Positions 35,195-45,448 of a stretch of DNA of 64,000 bases are shown piece by piece. Source of the DNA: Dallia pectoralis (taxonomy: Eukaryota > Chordata > Actinopteri > Esociformes > Umbridae); NCBI GenBank assembly GCA_029465975.1, contig CM055745.1, forward strand, positions 5,022,204 to 5,086,203. Direction: 5' to 3'. The notes under the pieces are model-generated. The model was not told where the DNA came from, searched no databases, and saw only the letters and a list, made by a program, of their open reading frames with translations. Numbering within the stretch: position 1 is the first letter of the stretch; every line of letters starts with the position of its first letter. Position numbers and translations under genes: made by a program.

Positions 35195-36270
35195 GCTTTG
35201 GGGACGTGGAACGTCACCTCACTGGGGGAAGGAGCCAGAACTTGTGCGTGAGGTGGAGCGATACCAGTTGGATCTGGTGGGACTTACCTCTACGCACAAC
35301 CGTGGCTCTGGAACCTTACCCCTGGATAGGGGTTGGACTCTGTTCTTCTCTGGAGTTGCCCAGGGTGAGAGGCGGCGGGCTGGTGTGGGGATACTCACGA
35401 GCCCACGTCTGAGCACGGCGGTGTTGGAGTTTACCCCGGTGGATGAGAGGTTTGCCTCCCTACGCCTAAGGGTGGTGGGGGAAAACTCTGACTGTTGTTT
35501 GTGCTTATGCACCAAACAGCAGTTCGGAGTATTCAGCCTTCTTGGAGACCCTGAAGGGAGTCCTATATAGGGCTCCAGTAGGGGACTCCATCATTCTGCT
35601 GGGAGACTTCAACGCACATGTGGGCAACGATGGAGACACCTGGCGAGGCGTGATTGGGAGGAACGGCCTCCCTGATCTAAACCCGAGCGGTCGTTTGTTA
35701 TTGGACTTCTGTGCTAGTCATGGATTGTCTATAACAAACACCATGTTCGAACATAAGGAGGCGCATAAGTGTACATGGTACCAGAGCACCCTAGGCCGAA
35801 GGTCAATGATCGATTTTGTGATCGTATCGGCTGATCTAAGGCCGCATGTTTTGGACACTCGGGTGAAGAGAGGGGCAGAGCTGTCAACTGATCACCATCT
35901 GGTAGTGAGTTGGATCAGAGGGTGGGGAAAGACTTTGGACAGACCAGGTAAGCCCAAACGGGTGGTGCGGGTGAACTGGGAACGTCTGGAGGAGGCCCCT
36001 GTCCGAAAGATCTTCAACTCACACCTCCGGCGGAGCTTTTCAGGCATCCCTGTGGAGGTTGGGGGCATTGAACCTGAGTGGGCAATGTTCAAAGCTTCTA
36101 TTGCTGAAGCTGCGGCGGTGAGCTGTGGTCTCAAGGTCCTAGGTGCCTCAAGGGGTGGTAACCCTAGAACACCGTGGTGGACCACGGTGGTCAGGGAAGC
36201 TGTCCGACTGAAGAAGGAGGCCTTCAGGGATATGCTAGCCCTGGGGACTCCGGAGGCAGTTGCAGGGTAC
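35195..36270 (+). pseudogene. RTE endonuclease domain, frameshifted
   Basis: The N-terminal LGTWNVTSL motif (about 35198-35224) is followed, after a frame change, by EPELVREVERYQLDLVGLTS. A second change near 35490 leads to SIILLGDFNAHVGNDGDTW (about 35590), CTWYQSTLGRRSMIDFV (about 35773) and STDHHLVVSW (about 35887). These are metal-binding and catalytic blocks of the exonuclease-endonuclease-phosphatase fold used to nick target DNA. The longest clean stretch is 35542 to about 36285. The shifts rule out an active product from this copy. Confidence 0.85.
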
Positions 36271-36284
36271 CGACAGGCCCGAGG

Positions 36285-38086
36285 GCTGCAGCCGCTGCCG
36301 TGTCAGAGGCAAAGCAGCGGGTGTGGGAGAAGTTTGGAGAAGCTATGGAGAAGGACTTTCGGTCGGCACCAAAATGCTTCTGGAAAACCGTTCGGCACCT
36401 CAGAAGGGGAAAACGGGGAACCATCCAAGCTGTGTACAGTAAGGATGGGACACTGTTGACCTCAACTGATGATGTGATCGGGCGCTGGAAAGAGCATTTT
36501 GAGGAGCTCCTGAATCCGACCTACACGCCCTCTAGTACAGAGGCAGAGCTGGAGGCTGATGGAGGGTCATCGTCAGTTTCCCTGGGGGAAGTCGCTGAGG
36601 TAGTCAAACAACTCCACAGTGGCAAAGCCCCAGGGACTGATGAGATTCGTCCAGAAATGCTAAAAGCTTTGGGTGGGGAAGGGCTGTCTTGGTTGACACG
36701 CCTCTTCAACATTGCATGGAAGTCTGGGACAGTGCCAGAGGAGTGGCAGACCGGGGTGGTGGTTCCCCTCTTTAAAAAGGGGGACCAGAGAGTGTGTGCC
36801 AATTACAGAGGTATCACACTCCTCAGCCTCCCTGGTAAAGTGTACTCCAAAGTGCTGGAAAGGAGGGTTCGGCCAATAGTCGAACCTCAGATTGAAGAGG
36901 AACAATGCGGTTTTCGTCCTGGCCGGGGAACCACGGACCAGCTCTTTACTCTCGCAAGGATCCTGGAGGGGGCCTGGGAGTATGCCCATCCAGTCTACAT
37001 GTGTTTTGTGGATCTGGAGAAGGCGTATGACCGGGTACCCCGGGATCTTTTGGGAGGTGCTGCGGGAGTATGGGGTGAGGGGTCTCTTCTCAGGGCCATC
37101 CAATCTCTGTACGCTCAAAGCATGAGCTGTGTCCGTGTCCTCGGCAGTAAGTCGGATTCGTTCCCGGTGGGGGTTGGCCTCCGCCAGGGCTGCGCTTTGT
37201 CACCAATCCTGTTTGTAATATTCATGGACAGGATATCAAGGCGTAGTCATGGGGGGAGGGGTTCCCGTTCGGTGGGCTGATGGTCACATCACTGCTTTTT
37301 GCGGATGATGTGGTCCTGATGGCCTCATCGGTCGGTGACCTTCAGCACTCACTGGATCGGTTCGCAGCCGAGTGTGAAGCGGCTGGGATGAGGGTTAGCA
37401 CCTCTAAATCTGAGGCCATGACTCTCAGCAGGAAACCGGTGGAGTGCCTACTCCGGGTAGGGAATGAGTCCTTACTCCAAGTGAAGGAGTTCAAGTACCT
37501 CGGGGTCCTGTTCGCGAGTGAGGGAACAATGGAGCGGGAGTTTGGTCGGAGGATCGGAGCAGCGGGGGCGGTGTTGCATTCGCTTCGCCGCACCGTTGTG
37601 ACGAAAAGAGAGCTGAGCCGAAAGGCAAAGCTCTCGATCTACCGGTCAATCTTTGTTCCTACCCTCACCTATGGTCATGAAAGCTGGGTCATGACCGAAA
37701 GAACGAGATCGCGGGTACAAGCGGCCGAAATGGGTTTTCTCAGAAAGGTGGCTGGCCTCTCCCTTAGGGATAGGGTGAGAAGCTCAGTCATCCGAGAGGA
37801 ACTCGGAGTAGAGCCGCTGCTCCTTTGCATAGAAAGGAGCCAGTTGAGGTGGTTCGGGCATCTTGTAAGAATGCCACCTGGGCGCCTCCCTAGAGAGGTG
37901 TTCCAGGCACGTCCAGCTGGGAGGAGACCTCGGGGAAGACCCAGGACTAGGTGGAGAGATTATATCTCCACACTGGCCTGGGAACGCCTCGGGATTCCCC
38001 AGTCAGAGCTGGCTAATGTTGCCCGGGAAAGGGAAGTTTGGGGTCCCCTGCTAGAGCTGCTACCCCCGCGACCCGACCCCGGATAA
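36285..38086 (+). pseudogene. RTE reverse transcriptase domain, frameshifted
   Basis: Motifs in order: GKAPGTDEIRPE (about 36624), NYRGITLLSLPGK (about 36801), EEQCGFRPGRGTTDQ (about 36897), CFVDLEKAYDRVPR with the first catalytic Asp (about 37003), GLRQGCALSPILF (about 37171), FADDVV with the catalytic Asp pair (37298-37315) and YLGVLFASEG (about 37496). The C-terminus ends ..LLELLPPRPDPG before TAA. The frame changes near 36285, 37045, 37085 and 37260. The catalytic residues survive, so the copy is probably fairly young. Confidence 0.88.
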
Positions 38087-38142
38087 GCGGTTGAAGATGA
38101 GATGAGATGAGTTTAATAAAGGCAGTTGACGGTTGTCTGTGA

Positions 38143-39230
38143 AAATGTACCATGTTTGTCTAATGAAAATACAGATTTGTCCTATTTCACCGTTTTTGGT
38201 ATCTGGGAGATGCTAATGTGCTCAGTCAGGATGCTAATGCTACCCTGTACCACTGGATGGCAGAAGGCTAACACTGATCTGAGGACATGCTATCAACCAC
38301 TCAGAATAGGCAACGTTAAAGGGGAACTGTCTCTAATGTTTACGCAGTTATTTTGAACAATATCATGGCCTGTCTCTGCTTGCGTTAACGAACGAGACCT
38401 TAGTAGTATAATCTAAATGTACCATGTTTGTCTAATGAAAATACAGATTTGTCCTATTTCACCGTTTTTGGTATCTGGGAGATGCTAATGTGCTCAGTCA
38501 GGATGCTAATGCTACCCTGTACCACTGGATGGCAGAAGGCTAACACTGATCTGAGGACATGCTATCAACCACTCAGAATAGGCAACGTTAAAGGGGAACT
38601 GTCTCTAATGTTTACGCAGTTATTTTGAACAATATCATGGCCTGTCTCTGCTTGCGTTAACGAACGAGACCTTAGTAGTATAATCTAAATGTACCATGTT
38701 TGTCTAATGAAAATACAGATTTGTCCTATTTCACCGTTTTTGGTATCTGGGAGATGCTAATGTGCTCAGTCAGGATGCTAATGCTACCCTGTACCACTGG
38801 ATGGCAGAAGGCTAACACTGATCTGAGGACATGCTATCAACCACTCAGAATAGGCAACGTTAAAGGGGAACTGTCTCTAATGTTTACGCAGTTATTTTGA
38901 ACAATATCATGGCCTGTCTCTGCTTTGGTTAACGAACGAGACCTTAGTAGTATAATCTAAATGTACCATGTTTGTCTAATGAAAATACAGATTTGTCCTA
39001 TTTCACCGTTTTTGGTATCTGGGAGATGCTAATGTGCTCAGTCAGGATGCTAATGCTACCCTGTACCACTGGATGGCAGAAGGCTAACACTGATCTGAGG
39101 ACATGCTATCAACCACTCAGAATAGGCAACGTTAAAGGGGAACTGTCTCTAATGTTTACGCAGTTATTTTGAACAATATCATGGCCTGTCTCTGCTTGCG
39201 TTAACGAACGAGACCTTAGTAGTATAATCT
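38143..39230 (+). repeat. 272-bp tandem repeat, four near-identical copies
   Basis: Copies begin at 38143, 38415, 38687 and 38959; the array ends in a partial AAATGTA at 39231. The third copy has CTTTGGTT where the others have CTTGCGTT. Each copy leaves a 66-codon frame open (MSNENTDLSYF..), but the period is not a multiple of three and the frame lacks similarity, so it is not called a gene. Confidence 0.97.
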
Positions 39231-39354
39231 AAATGTATTATGTTTAGTGGTTATGGGTTGGACCAGATTGTACTGTGTGTGTCTGATGTCCTGTATTCAT
39301 AGTGGACCAGTAAAAATCATACATAATCATTGGCTCCTTCAAGGTAGAAACTAC
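39231..39354. other. Spacer between tandem repeat and nested transposons
   Basis: No feature seen. The sequence just left of the outer inverted repeat shares ..CAGTAAAA.. with the right flank of that element. Confidence 0.4.
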
Positions 39355-39474
39355 CCCACATGGAAAGAACCTATATAAACATATATGTTTTAATATAGGT
39401 TTTGATATATGTTTTTAATATATGTGACATATATAAAATTGGCCGTTTTCCTATATTATATGTACATATATGTG

Positions 39475-39690
39475 CATATATGCACCTATATGTGCATATA
39501 TGCACCTATATGTGCATATATGCACCTATATGTTAGGTGCATATATGCACCTATATGCACCTAACATATATGCACCTAACATATATGCACCTATATGCTC
39601 CTAACATATATGCACCTAACATATATGCACCTATATGCACCTAACATATATGCACCTATATGCACCTAACATATATGCACCTATATGTTA
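39475..39690. repeat. TATATGCACC palindromic array, left arm of outer element
   Basis: Repeats of CATATATGCACCTATATG and its complement with ACCTAACATATATGCACC variants. They are self-complementary and can fold back locally. The counterpart lies at 43920-44165. Confidence 0.9.
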
Positions 39691-41863
39691 AATTATTGAA
39701 ATCCATAGCAACATAAATAAAAGCCCAAAATGTAGAAATGTACATTATTTATTTACTTAAGAACAATCAAATAGAACAAAAACAAGACAAAAAACTGAAC
39801 ATTAAAAAAACGATTTAACTTGTTAATCCTCTCAGCTGCGTGTTGCGCTCAACGGTAAATGCGTGAATTGGAAATAAACAGGCTATCTTTATTTTCAGAA
39901 TCATTCGGAACAACTCAAACGTGCTCACAGATCTTCAGCTGCTGCAGTCGACTAAGTCACTACGTCAAAGACGTATTACACTTAATACACAAACACCAAA
40001 ACAAATCTGTTACCGTAATACAACGAGTAAGAGCGCAATACTTCAACAGACTTCATCAGGAACCCAAAGTGCTTACAGTACAGCTGCGATTGGAGACATC
40101 TTGTATGTACATATAGGTCTTATTTGTGGATATAAAGAAGCAATACAGGAGACCTATATGGCCTGTTTCCTTACGAAACAAAAGTATACTTTAAGTTCAT
40201 TTTTGAGAGTATACTTAAGTTTAAAAAGTATACTATTATTAAGGTACTAAAGTACTTATTTATATACTATTTTTATACTAAGTAGACTAAATTGGCCCAC
40301 TTTTTTTTATTTAGTACACTTTAGAGTACACTTAGTTTATTTTAAGTATACTTTTAAATACTTTAAAGTAACCCGTGTAGTGTACTTTTAGTTTATTAAG
40401 TAGACTTCTTAAAGTACTTAAAAGTATACTTTTGTATACTTTAAAGTAACCCGTGTAGTGTACTTTTAGTTTATGATGTAGACTTCTTAAAGTACTTAAA
40501 AGTATACTTTTGTATACTTAAAAGTAACCTGTGTAGTGCACTTTCAGTTCATGAAGTACACTTCTTGAAGTACTTAAGTATACATTTGAATACTTTCAAG
40601 TGCACTTTCAACTCATGTAAGTACTTCAAGAAGTAAACCTAATAAATGTTAATTTACTATGATTTACTAATAGATTTAAACACATAGTATAACTGTACAA
40701 GCCATGTTTGTCAAGTGAACCTTAAACAATACTCTAACAATCAGTGCCATGTGTCTGGTAGGAGTTCCACTTGAAACTTTAGAATATACTTTTGTCTTCA
40801 AGTGTAATTAACATCTTTAAAATAAAGGAAATACAGTACATATTCAAAATACCTAAATAAATCTTGAGGCAAGACACACAATGTGTGTGTTTTCATAAAT
40901 ATTTTCATGATATAATATTATCAAAGCTACATTAAAGGGGGATAAACCAGCTATGAACACTTAAAATGTTGATATATACATTGTAGAACTATTTTAAACT
41001 CTAAATGTTAAAATAAACATGGTTATTTTATTTAACAATATGCTTCATTTTTGTACATGAAATGCATGCTCACATCTTTTCTGCCTTTACTTGTCTGAAG
41101 CATTCATTGTTGCACTTCTTGTGCAAGATCCTCTGGACATCTTGCACTGTTATTTCTTCAAATTTCTCCCTAGCATGCCCTGTAAAAAAAAACACAAGAC
41201 AACAAGCAAACATGATTAATATATTTAACCTTTTATCGGAATTTGTGAAATTGCGCAATATTAAATTAGGATTCCAAATACACACTTGCGTGAAACATAC
41301 CAAGGCAGATGAATTGTCGCCCCATTCACTGTTCGTATTGTGTACGTCTTCCTCTTCACTGCTGGGATCAGTTACGTCTTCCTCTTCACTGCTGGGATCG
41401 GGTACATTGTGCTCCATGCTGTTGGGATTGTGTATGTCATCATCCTCTTCATTACTGAGATTGGGTATGTCTCCCTCTTTGCTGTTGGGATCAGATACAG
41501 AGTATTCTGCATTGACATTAACTTCCTCTGAAGCCTGAAGAAATGAGAAAGGGTAAGGTACATCGTTTAATTTATACTATAGCCGTTAAATGCAACATCT
41601 TATAAACACCCAGCGTGTTACAATTTATAACACACAGCATCAAGAAAAAAAAATTTATCAGCAAACTAGTGGCTACATGGCTTATTAGGATAAAGTACAG
41701 GGTGATTTTTGTTCCCTGCCTCTAACAAACAAGCTACCTAGCAACTAGGGATGCACCGAATATTCGGCCACTGAAAATTTTCGGCCGAAAATGGCCCAAA
41801 AGGGCATTTTCGGTTTTCGGCCGAAATACTTTTATCACCGAAACAATACGGCCGAAATATGTT

Positions 41864-42169
41864 GTGATCTATTCGGATCCTCTGCACTTCATTGCGACTG
41901 TACTTGATCCGCGTTATAAAGACCATTACTTGGATGCAGAAATAAAGCAGCGCGCACGAGAAATGATCCAGGCGGCTATGGATGCGGAGAACCCGCGTGG
42001 AGACGGAGCAATAGCGCACCGAGCAGTAGGGCACGGAGCAGCAGCGCACGGAGCAGCAGCGCACGGAGATCAGAGCGCAGAAAAAAAGACTCGTCTCTCT
42101 GCACTAGATGAGGGGCATGCACCCTCGTTGTCTGATATGTTCAGTGAAATCCTGCAAGAAAGTGCCTCA
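41864..42169 (+). pseudogene. hAT transposase fragment
   Basis: The frame reads DPLHFIATVLDPRYKDHYLD, matching the ..F..A..LDPRYK.. block near the middle of the hAT/ZBED transposase catalytic region. A low-complexity AHGAAAHG stretch and SALDEGHAPSLSDMFSEILQ follow. The frame is cut by the nested insertion after ..ESASH. The BED finger, DDE residues and dimerisation domain are missing, so it is an internally deleted copy. Confidence 0.8.
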
Positions 42170-42733
42170 CATGGGCGTAGGTTTAGGGGGGGACGCTGGG
42201 GACATGTCCCCAACAACATTTTAACATGACTAAATTGTCCCCACTAATATTTTAGCGAACTCCGTTATGAGTTTGTGAAGCGATTTGGGTCAATTCCGAC
42301 CGCAGAGCCGGTACGGTACTAGAAACGCCGTTATTTGATTGGCTAAAAAACCTAGGGGAGGGGAGTTCTGACACGCTATAAGTACACAGGAGAGTGACTG
42401 AAGACAACGGTAAAGTTACCAGTGCTTTCTGTTAATACATACCCCATATGTTAGAATCTTGCAGTCACAATAAACAGTGGAAATGTTTCCTGTGTATATT
42501 TTGCTTATGTAATGTGGCCTATTTGGGATATCCCATTAGTAGGGGCGGAGTAGTGGCACCACCAGGGTCCCTACAATATATTGAATCTGACAAACAGCAT
42601 TACCATCTAAAAGCAACAGGCTATTGTCTCAACTAAACGCAAAAATAATCACATTATTCTCAGTAAAAGTTCACTTGCCGGAGGGGGGGGGAGAGATGTC
42701 CCCACCGAAGCTGAGACCAAACCTACGCCCTTG
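42170..42733. mobile_element. Innermost hAT-like MITE with perfect 8-bp target-site duplication
   Basis: The ends CATGGGCGTAGGTTT and (complement) CAAGGGCGTAGGTTT form an inverted repeat of 15 bp with one difference. GTGCCTCA flanks it exactly (42162-42169 and 42734-42741). The 564-bp interior has GGGGACATGTCCCC near the left and a G8 run plus ATGTCCCCAC near the right, and no transposase. The 8-bp duplication supports hAT-type mobilisation. Confidence 0.9.
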
Positions 42734-43179
42734 GTGCCTCATATCCATAAATGCAATGGTACTAATAATTGGCATAATTTATTTCGGTGTTTCGGTTTTC
42801 GGTCTTGGTTTCCTCTTTTTCGGTTTTCGGCCAAGAATTTTCATTTCGGTGCATCCCTACTAGCAACCTTGCCTAATTAGCAACTGTAGCTACCAGTTAC
42901 CTGAAAAACAAAAGATGCAGATAAAAGATAAGTAATTGTTAACAAGCGCTAGTTACGTGTTGTCTTCTTACATGGCTCAGACGTAAATAGCTATCTAGCT
43001 AATGTTAATGTGAGCATTAACCATAGCCAAGTAGCTAGTTAGCTGTTATCTCATATAGGCCTAGATAAAGTTAGAATTTAGCTCAAACTCACCTGTTCAT
43101 TCCATCTGTACTTTGTCCTTTTTGGAATCCTTACACCTGATTCTCGAGTTTAAAGCGTAGTTTATGGCGACTGAAACAT

Positions 43180-43262
43180 GCTGCAATATCTCCGGTTCAA
43201 CATATGATATTTTGCTCGCGCGCAAGGAACAGGAAGTGACGTCGCTAATCAGCTCCGCCTAC
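43180..43262 (-). promoter_or_regulatory. GC-rich promoter-like block upstream of the element's gene
   Basis: On the minus strand the block has TGACGTC-related and CACTTCCTG (ETS-type) motifs and CG-rich GCGCGCGAGC, immediately upstream of the ATG at 43179. It is the only GC-rich, CpG-bearing block near that gene in an otherwise AT-rich element. The promoter role is inference. Confidence 0.4.
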
Positions 43263-43919
43263 ATCCGCCTTCTTCTGATGCTTCATTGGACATTTTTCTC
43301 AGTTAATGCATGTAAAATATGTTCAAATATATGTTAATGTCCAGTCTGTCCGGGCTTTCATTCATATCAGACTTATAAATGTTCCTCAAAATACATACAG
43401 CAAAGGCGGAATTAGTTCATAGACATTTTTATTAATACTCCAATTGATTATTATTAGTATAGTATATGAATATAGGGCTTCAAAATGTTTGGCAGTAATT
43501 ATGATTTCAGCTTCAGTAACAAAAAATATTTAATGTGCAATGCATTTCATAGTGATGAGTATTAGAATATACAAGATAAAAAAATTACTTGTAATCTATA
43601 CTTAAAAAATATTTAGACTGTTTTTGCTGTATAATAAAAGAAAACGTACATGTCCAGAAGAAATGTGTAAAAACGTTTTTCGATTTGGTAGTGTACTTAA
43701 AAGTTCAAGTACGTTAACTATTTTCTAAATGTACTTTTTGAAAGTATATCATAAGTAAACTAAAAGTGCACTACCCATTTTGTAGTATACTTATAGTATA
43801 CTTGAATATACTTTTTTCTAAGCATACTTCTTAAAAGTATATCAAAAGTGAACTAAAAGTGTACTATCCATTTTGTAGTATACATAGTATACTTTAATAT
43901 ACTTTTTTTTCGTAAGGGA

Positions 43920-44165
43920 TATATGCACATATATGCACCTCAATTTTGACGATATGTGGCATATATGCGCATATATGCAGCATATATTATCATATATGTG
44001 CATATATGTGGCATATATGCGCATATATGCGGCATATATGCGCATATATGCAGCATATATATTATCATATATGTGCATATATGCAGCATATATATTATCA
44101 TATATGTGCATATATGCAGCATATATGTGCATATAGGTAACATATAGGTTACATATATGCACATA
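43920..44165. repeat. ATATGCGCATATATGCAGC palindromic array, right arm of outer element
   Basis: Repeats of CATATATGC(G/A)GC and ATATATTATCATATATGTGC, self-complementary; the counterpart of 39475-39690. Open frames here are artefacts of the repeat. Confidence 0.88.
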
Positions 44166-44194
44166 TATCCTCATATAGGTTTTTTCCATGTGGG

Positions 44195-44496
44195 ACAGTA
44201 AAAGGAAATATATCGTGGGTTAGATTAAAAGTGAAATAAGTGCGACATCCCCCTCCTAAAATCCACATGCAGGTCTCAGTGGCGTTTAAACATTTTTATA
44301 GGCTTTATTAATTTGTGTTAGTTCAGAATGAGCACACTTTGAACGTTCGTTTAGACATTTATCTGAGAATAAATGTCAATTCAATTGTCCGGGGTATCTC
44401 ATTAATTGAGCATTTATCATCAGGACAATAAAATAGGATGTGCACAGGGAACTGCTCAATATTCTACATGAATCCCACTGACTGAAAGAGGGCCTA
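44195..44496. other. No feature recognised
   Basis: Flank of the nested elements; no frame or repeat of note. Confidence 0.4.
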
Positions 44497-44770
44497 ATAG
44501 GTAGAGACTGGTAGAGACTGGTTGAGGCTGGTGGAGACTGGTAGAGGCTGGTGGAGACTGGTAGAGACTGGTAGAGACTGGTAGAGGCCGGTGGAGACTG
44601 GTAAAGGCTGGTAGAGACTGGTAGAGGCTGGTGGAGACTGGTAGACGCTGGTAGAGACTGGTAGAGGCTGGTGGAGACTGGTAGAGGCTGGTAGAGGCTG
44701 GTAGAGGCTGGTGAAGACTGGTAGAGGCTGGTGGAGACTGGTAGAGATTGGTAGAGACTGGTAGAGGCAT
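44497..44770 (+). repeat. 10-bp minisatellite, about 27 units
   Basis: Units of GAGACTGGTA or GAGGCTGGTG type alternate. The minus strand is an open frame of SLYQSPPAST-like repeats, an artefact. Confidence 0.95.
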
Positions 44771-45448
44771 TGGTAGCAAAATCTGAATGGTACGCTTTGT
44801 GTTTTTTTTAAAACCTAAACCACATTTTAGCGAGAAAACAGCATGTTAGCATGTTGAAGCCATCAGCAGTGCTAAATCCAGAAACCTCCTGGGCCCTCTG
44901 TTTGCATGTTCACGTGTGACTCTGCATTTTGTAAAGTGTCCCAAAGCTAACTTGAAATAGATTGTGGGTAAACAGCATGGGTGCACATTATCAGAAATGC
45001 AATTAAATTTTTTACTTGCTGGTAACCTACACCAGCTGGTCTCTGGTCTAAACCTGTGGCTGATTAGAAGGATAGGATGAACGCCAAATGTATATTAGTC
45101 TTTCTACACTTGATTTGATCGCTGGTGTGAAGGGACTATTGCACCCTCCAGTGGCCACTACAATCAAGTATGCGACAGTCCCTTGTTGGGTAAAGAGGAT
45201 TCCCATCAAGCTCCACATCACGCTGTAGTTTGTGAAATTTCACGCAAAAGAATGTAGAAGCGTAGTCTGACTTTGTAACTTGACGTAAATAATAGAAATG
45301 AAAATAGGTTTAATTGATTTTCATTTTACAATTTTTTATTATTCATTAAACGATTAAAATCTTGTGAGATGATAAGAAGGAATCATTTGTTTAAATTGCT
45401 TGTATTATTATTTACTGAAAGAGAAACATGGAGTTAATCCTGAAAGTT
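44771..45448. other. No gene recognised
   Basis: AT-rich spacer between two minisatellites. Confidence 0.4.

Larger units (their letters stand above)
34774..38109 (+). mobile_element. Full-length RTE-type LINE, inactivated by frameshifts
   Basis: The 3.34-kb element is bounded by a perfect 10-bp target-site duplication AGTTTAATAA (34764-34773 and 38110-38119). It begins CCTTAACGTGGTGGAGAGG and ends after the coding region in GATAAGCGG and a short (GATGA)n tail, typical of RTE-clade LINEs, which lack long poly(A). One open frame of apurinic-type endonuclease plus reverse transcriptase is expected, as in this clade; here it is split by at least six frame changes. No long terminal repeats. The clade name is from recall. 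Confidence 0.85.
41746..42859. mobile_element. hAT transposon remnant with perfect 8-bp target-site duplication
   Basis: The terminal inverted repeat TAGGGATGCACCGAA is exact at both ends over 15 bp, and flanking CTAGCAAC (41738-41745 and 42860-42867) is a perfect 8-bp duplication, the hAT hallmark. Subterminal TTTTCGGCCGAAAA palindromes occur on both sides. It inserted into the intron of the second-level element's gene. It is itself interrupted by another hAT element (42170-42733), so its own length is about 540 bp. Confidence 0.93.
41070..43179 (-). pseudogene. Split minus-strand gene of unknown family inside the second-level element
   Basis: Exon 1 (43179-43093) starts at an ATG and has two in-frame TAA codons (codons 6 and 10). 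It then reads TRESGVRIPKRTKYRWNEQ up to a strong donor CAG|GTGAGT. Exon 2 starts at TTTCTTCAG|GCT (41534) and continues in phase: ASEEVNVNAEYSVSDPNSK, then acidic repeats of the form DPSSEEEDV, and open to a stop at 41072-41070 after ..QRILHKKCNNECFRQVKAEKM. A possible extra intron (41300-41180, GT..AG) would change the frame, so it may not be used. No transposase motif or known domain is recognised. The intron now contains a hAT element. The two stops make this copy probably nonfunctional. Confidence 0.5.
40169..43917. mobile_element. Second-level inverted-repeat element carrying a small split gene
   Basis: The left end CCTTACGAAACAAAAGTATA (40169) and the complement of the right end (43917 backwards, CCTTACGAAAAAAAAGTATA) differ by one base over 20. 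Both arms consist of dense AGTATACTT/AAGTACTT subterminal repeats; on the left a 78-bp unit with ACCCGTGTAGTG recurs at about 40371, 40449 and 40527. It sits within the outer element. No target-site duplication is clear. The interior holds a minus-strand split frame and two nested hAT insertions. It is likely non-autonomous or decayed; the superfamily is not assigned. Confidence 0.7.
39355..44194. mobile_element. Outermost inverted-repeat element of a four-level nest
   Basis: The left end CCCACATGGAAAGAACCTAT (39355) and the complement of the right end (44194 backwards, CCCACATGGAAAAAACCTAT) match over about 22 bp with one difference. Both subterminal regions are rich in TATATGCAC palindromes (39475-39690 and 43920-44165). 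The element's own sequence is about 0.8 kb on the left and 0.3 kb on the right; the rest is a second element inserted in it. No transposase and no certain target-site duplication were found. The superfamily is unknown to me. Confidence 0.65.

Noticed and set aside
35014..35412. Separate genes in the 35-kb region
   Set aside because: All frames here are pieces or shadows of one RTE-type LINE; the correct reading hops between frames because of indels.
38428..39172. Three identical 66-residue frames
   Set aside because: They are copies of one segment within a 272-bp tandem repeat, without similarity, splice context or frame-preserving changes.
41180..41300. Third intron in the second-level element's gene
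   Set aside because: GT..AG sites exist, but removing 121 nt shifts the frame to an early stop, whereas reading through keeps it open to a plausible end. Left undecided and not modelled.
43933..44189. Repetitive Tyr/Ile/His/Met-rich frames
   Set aside because: Translation of a palindromic TATATGC array open in nearly all frames.
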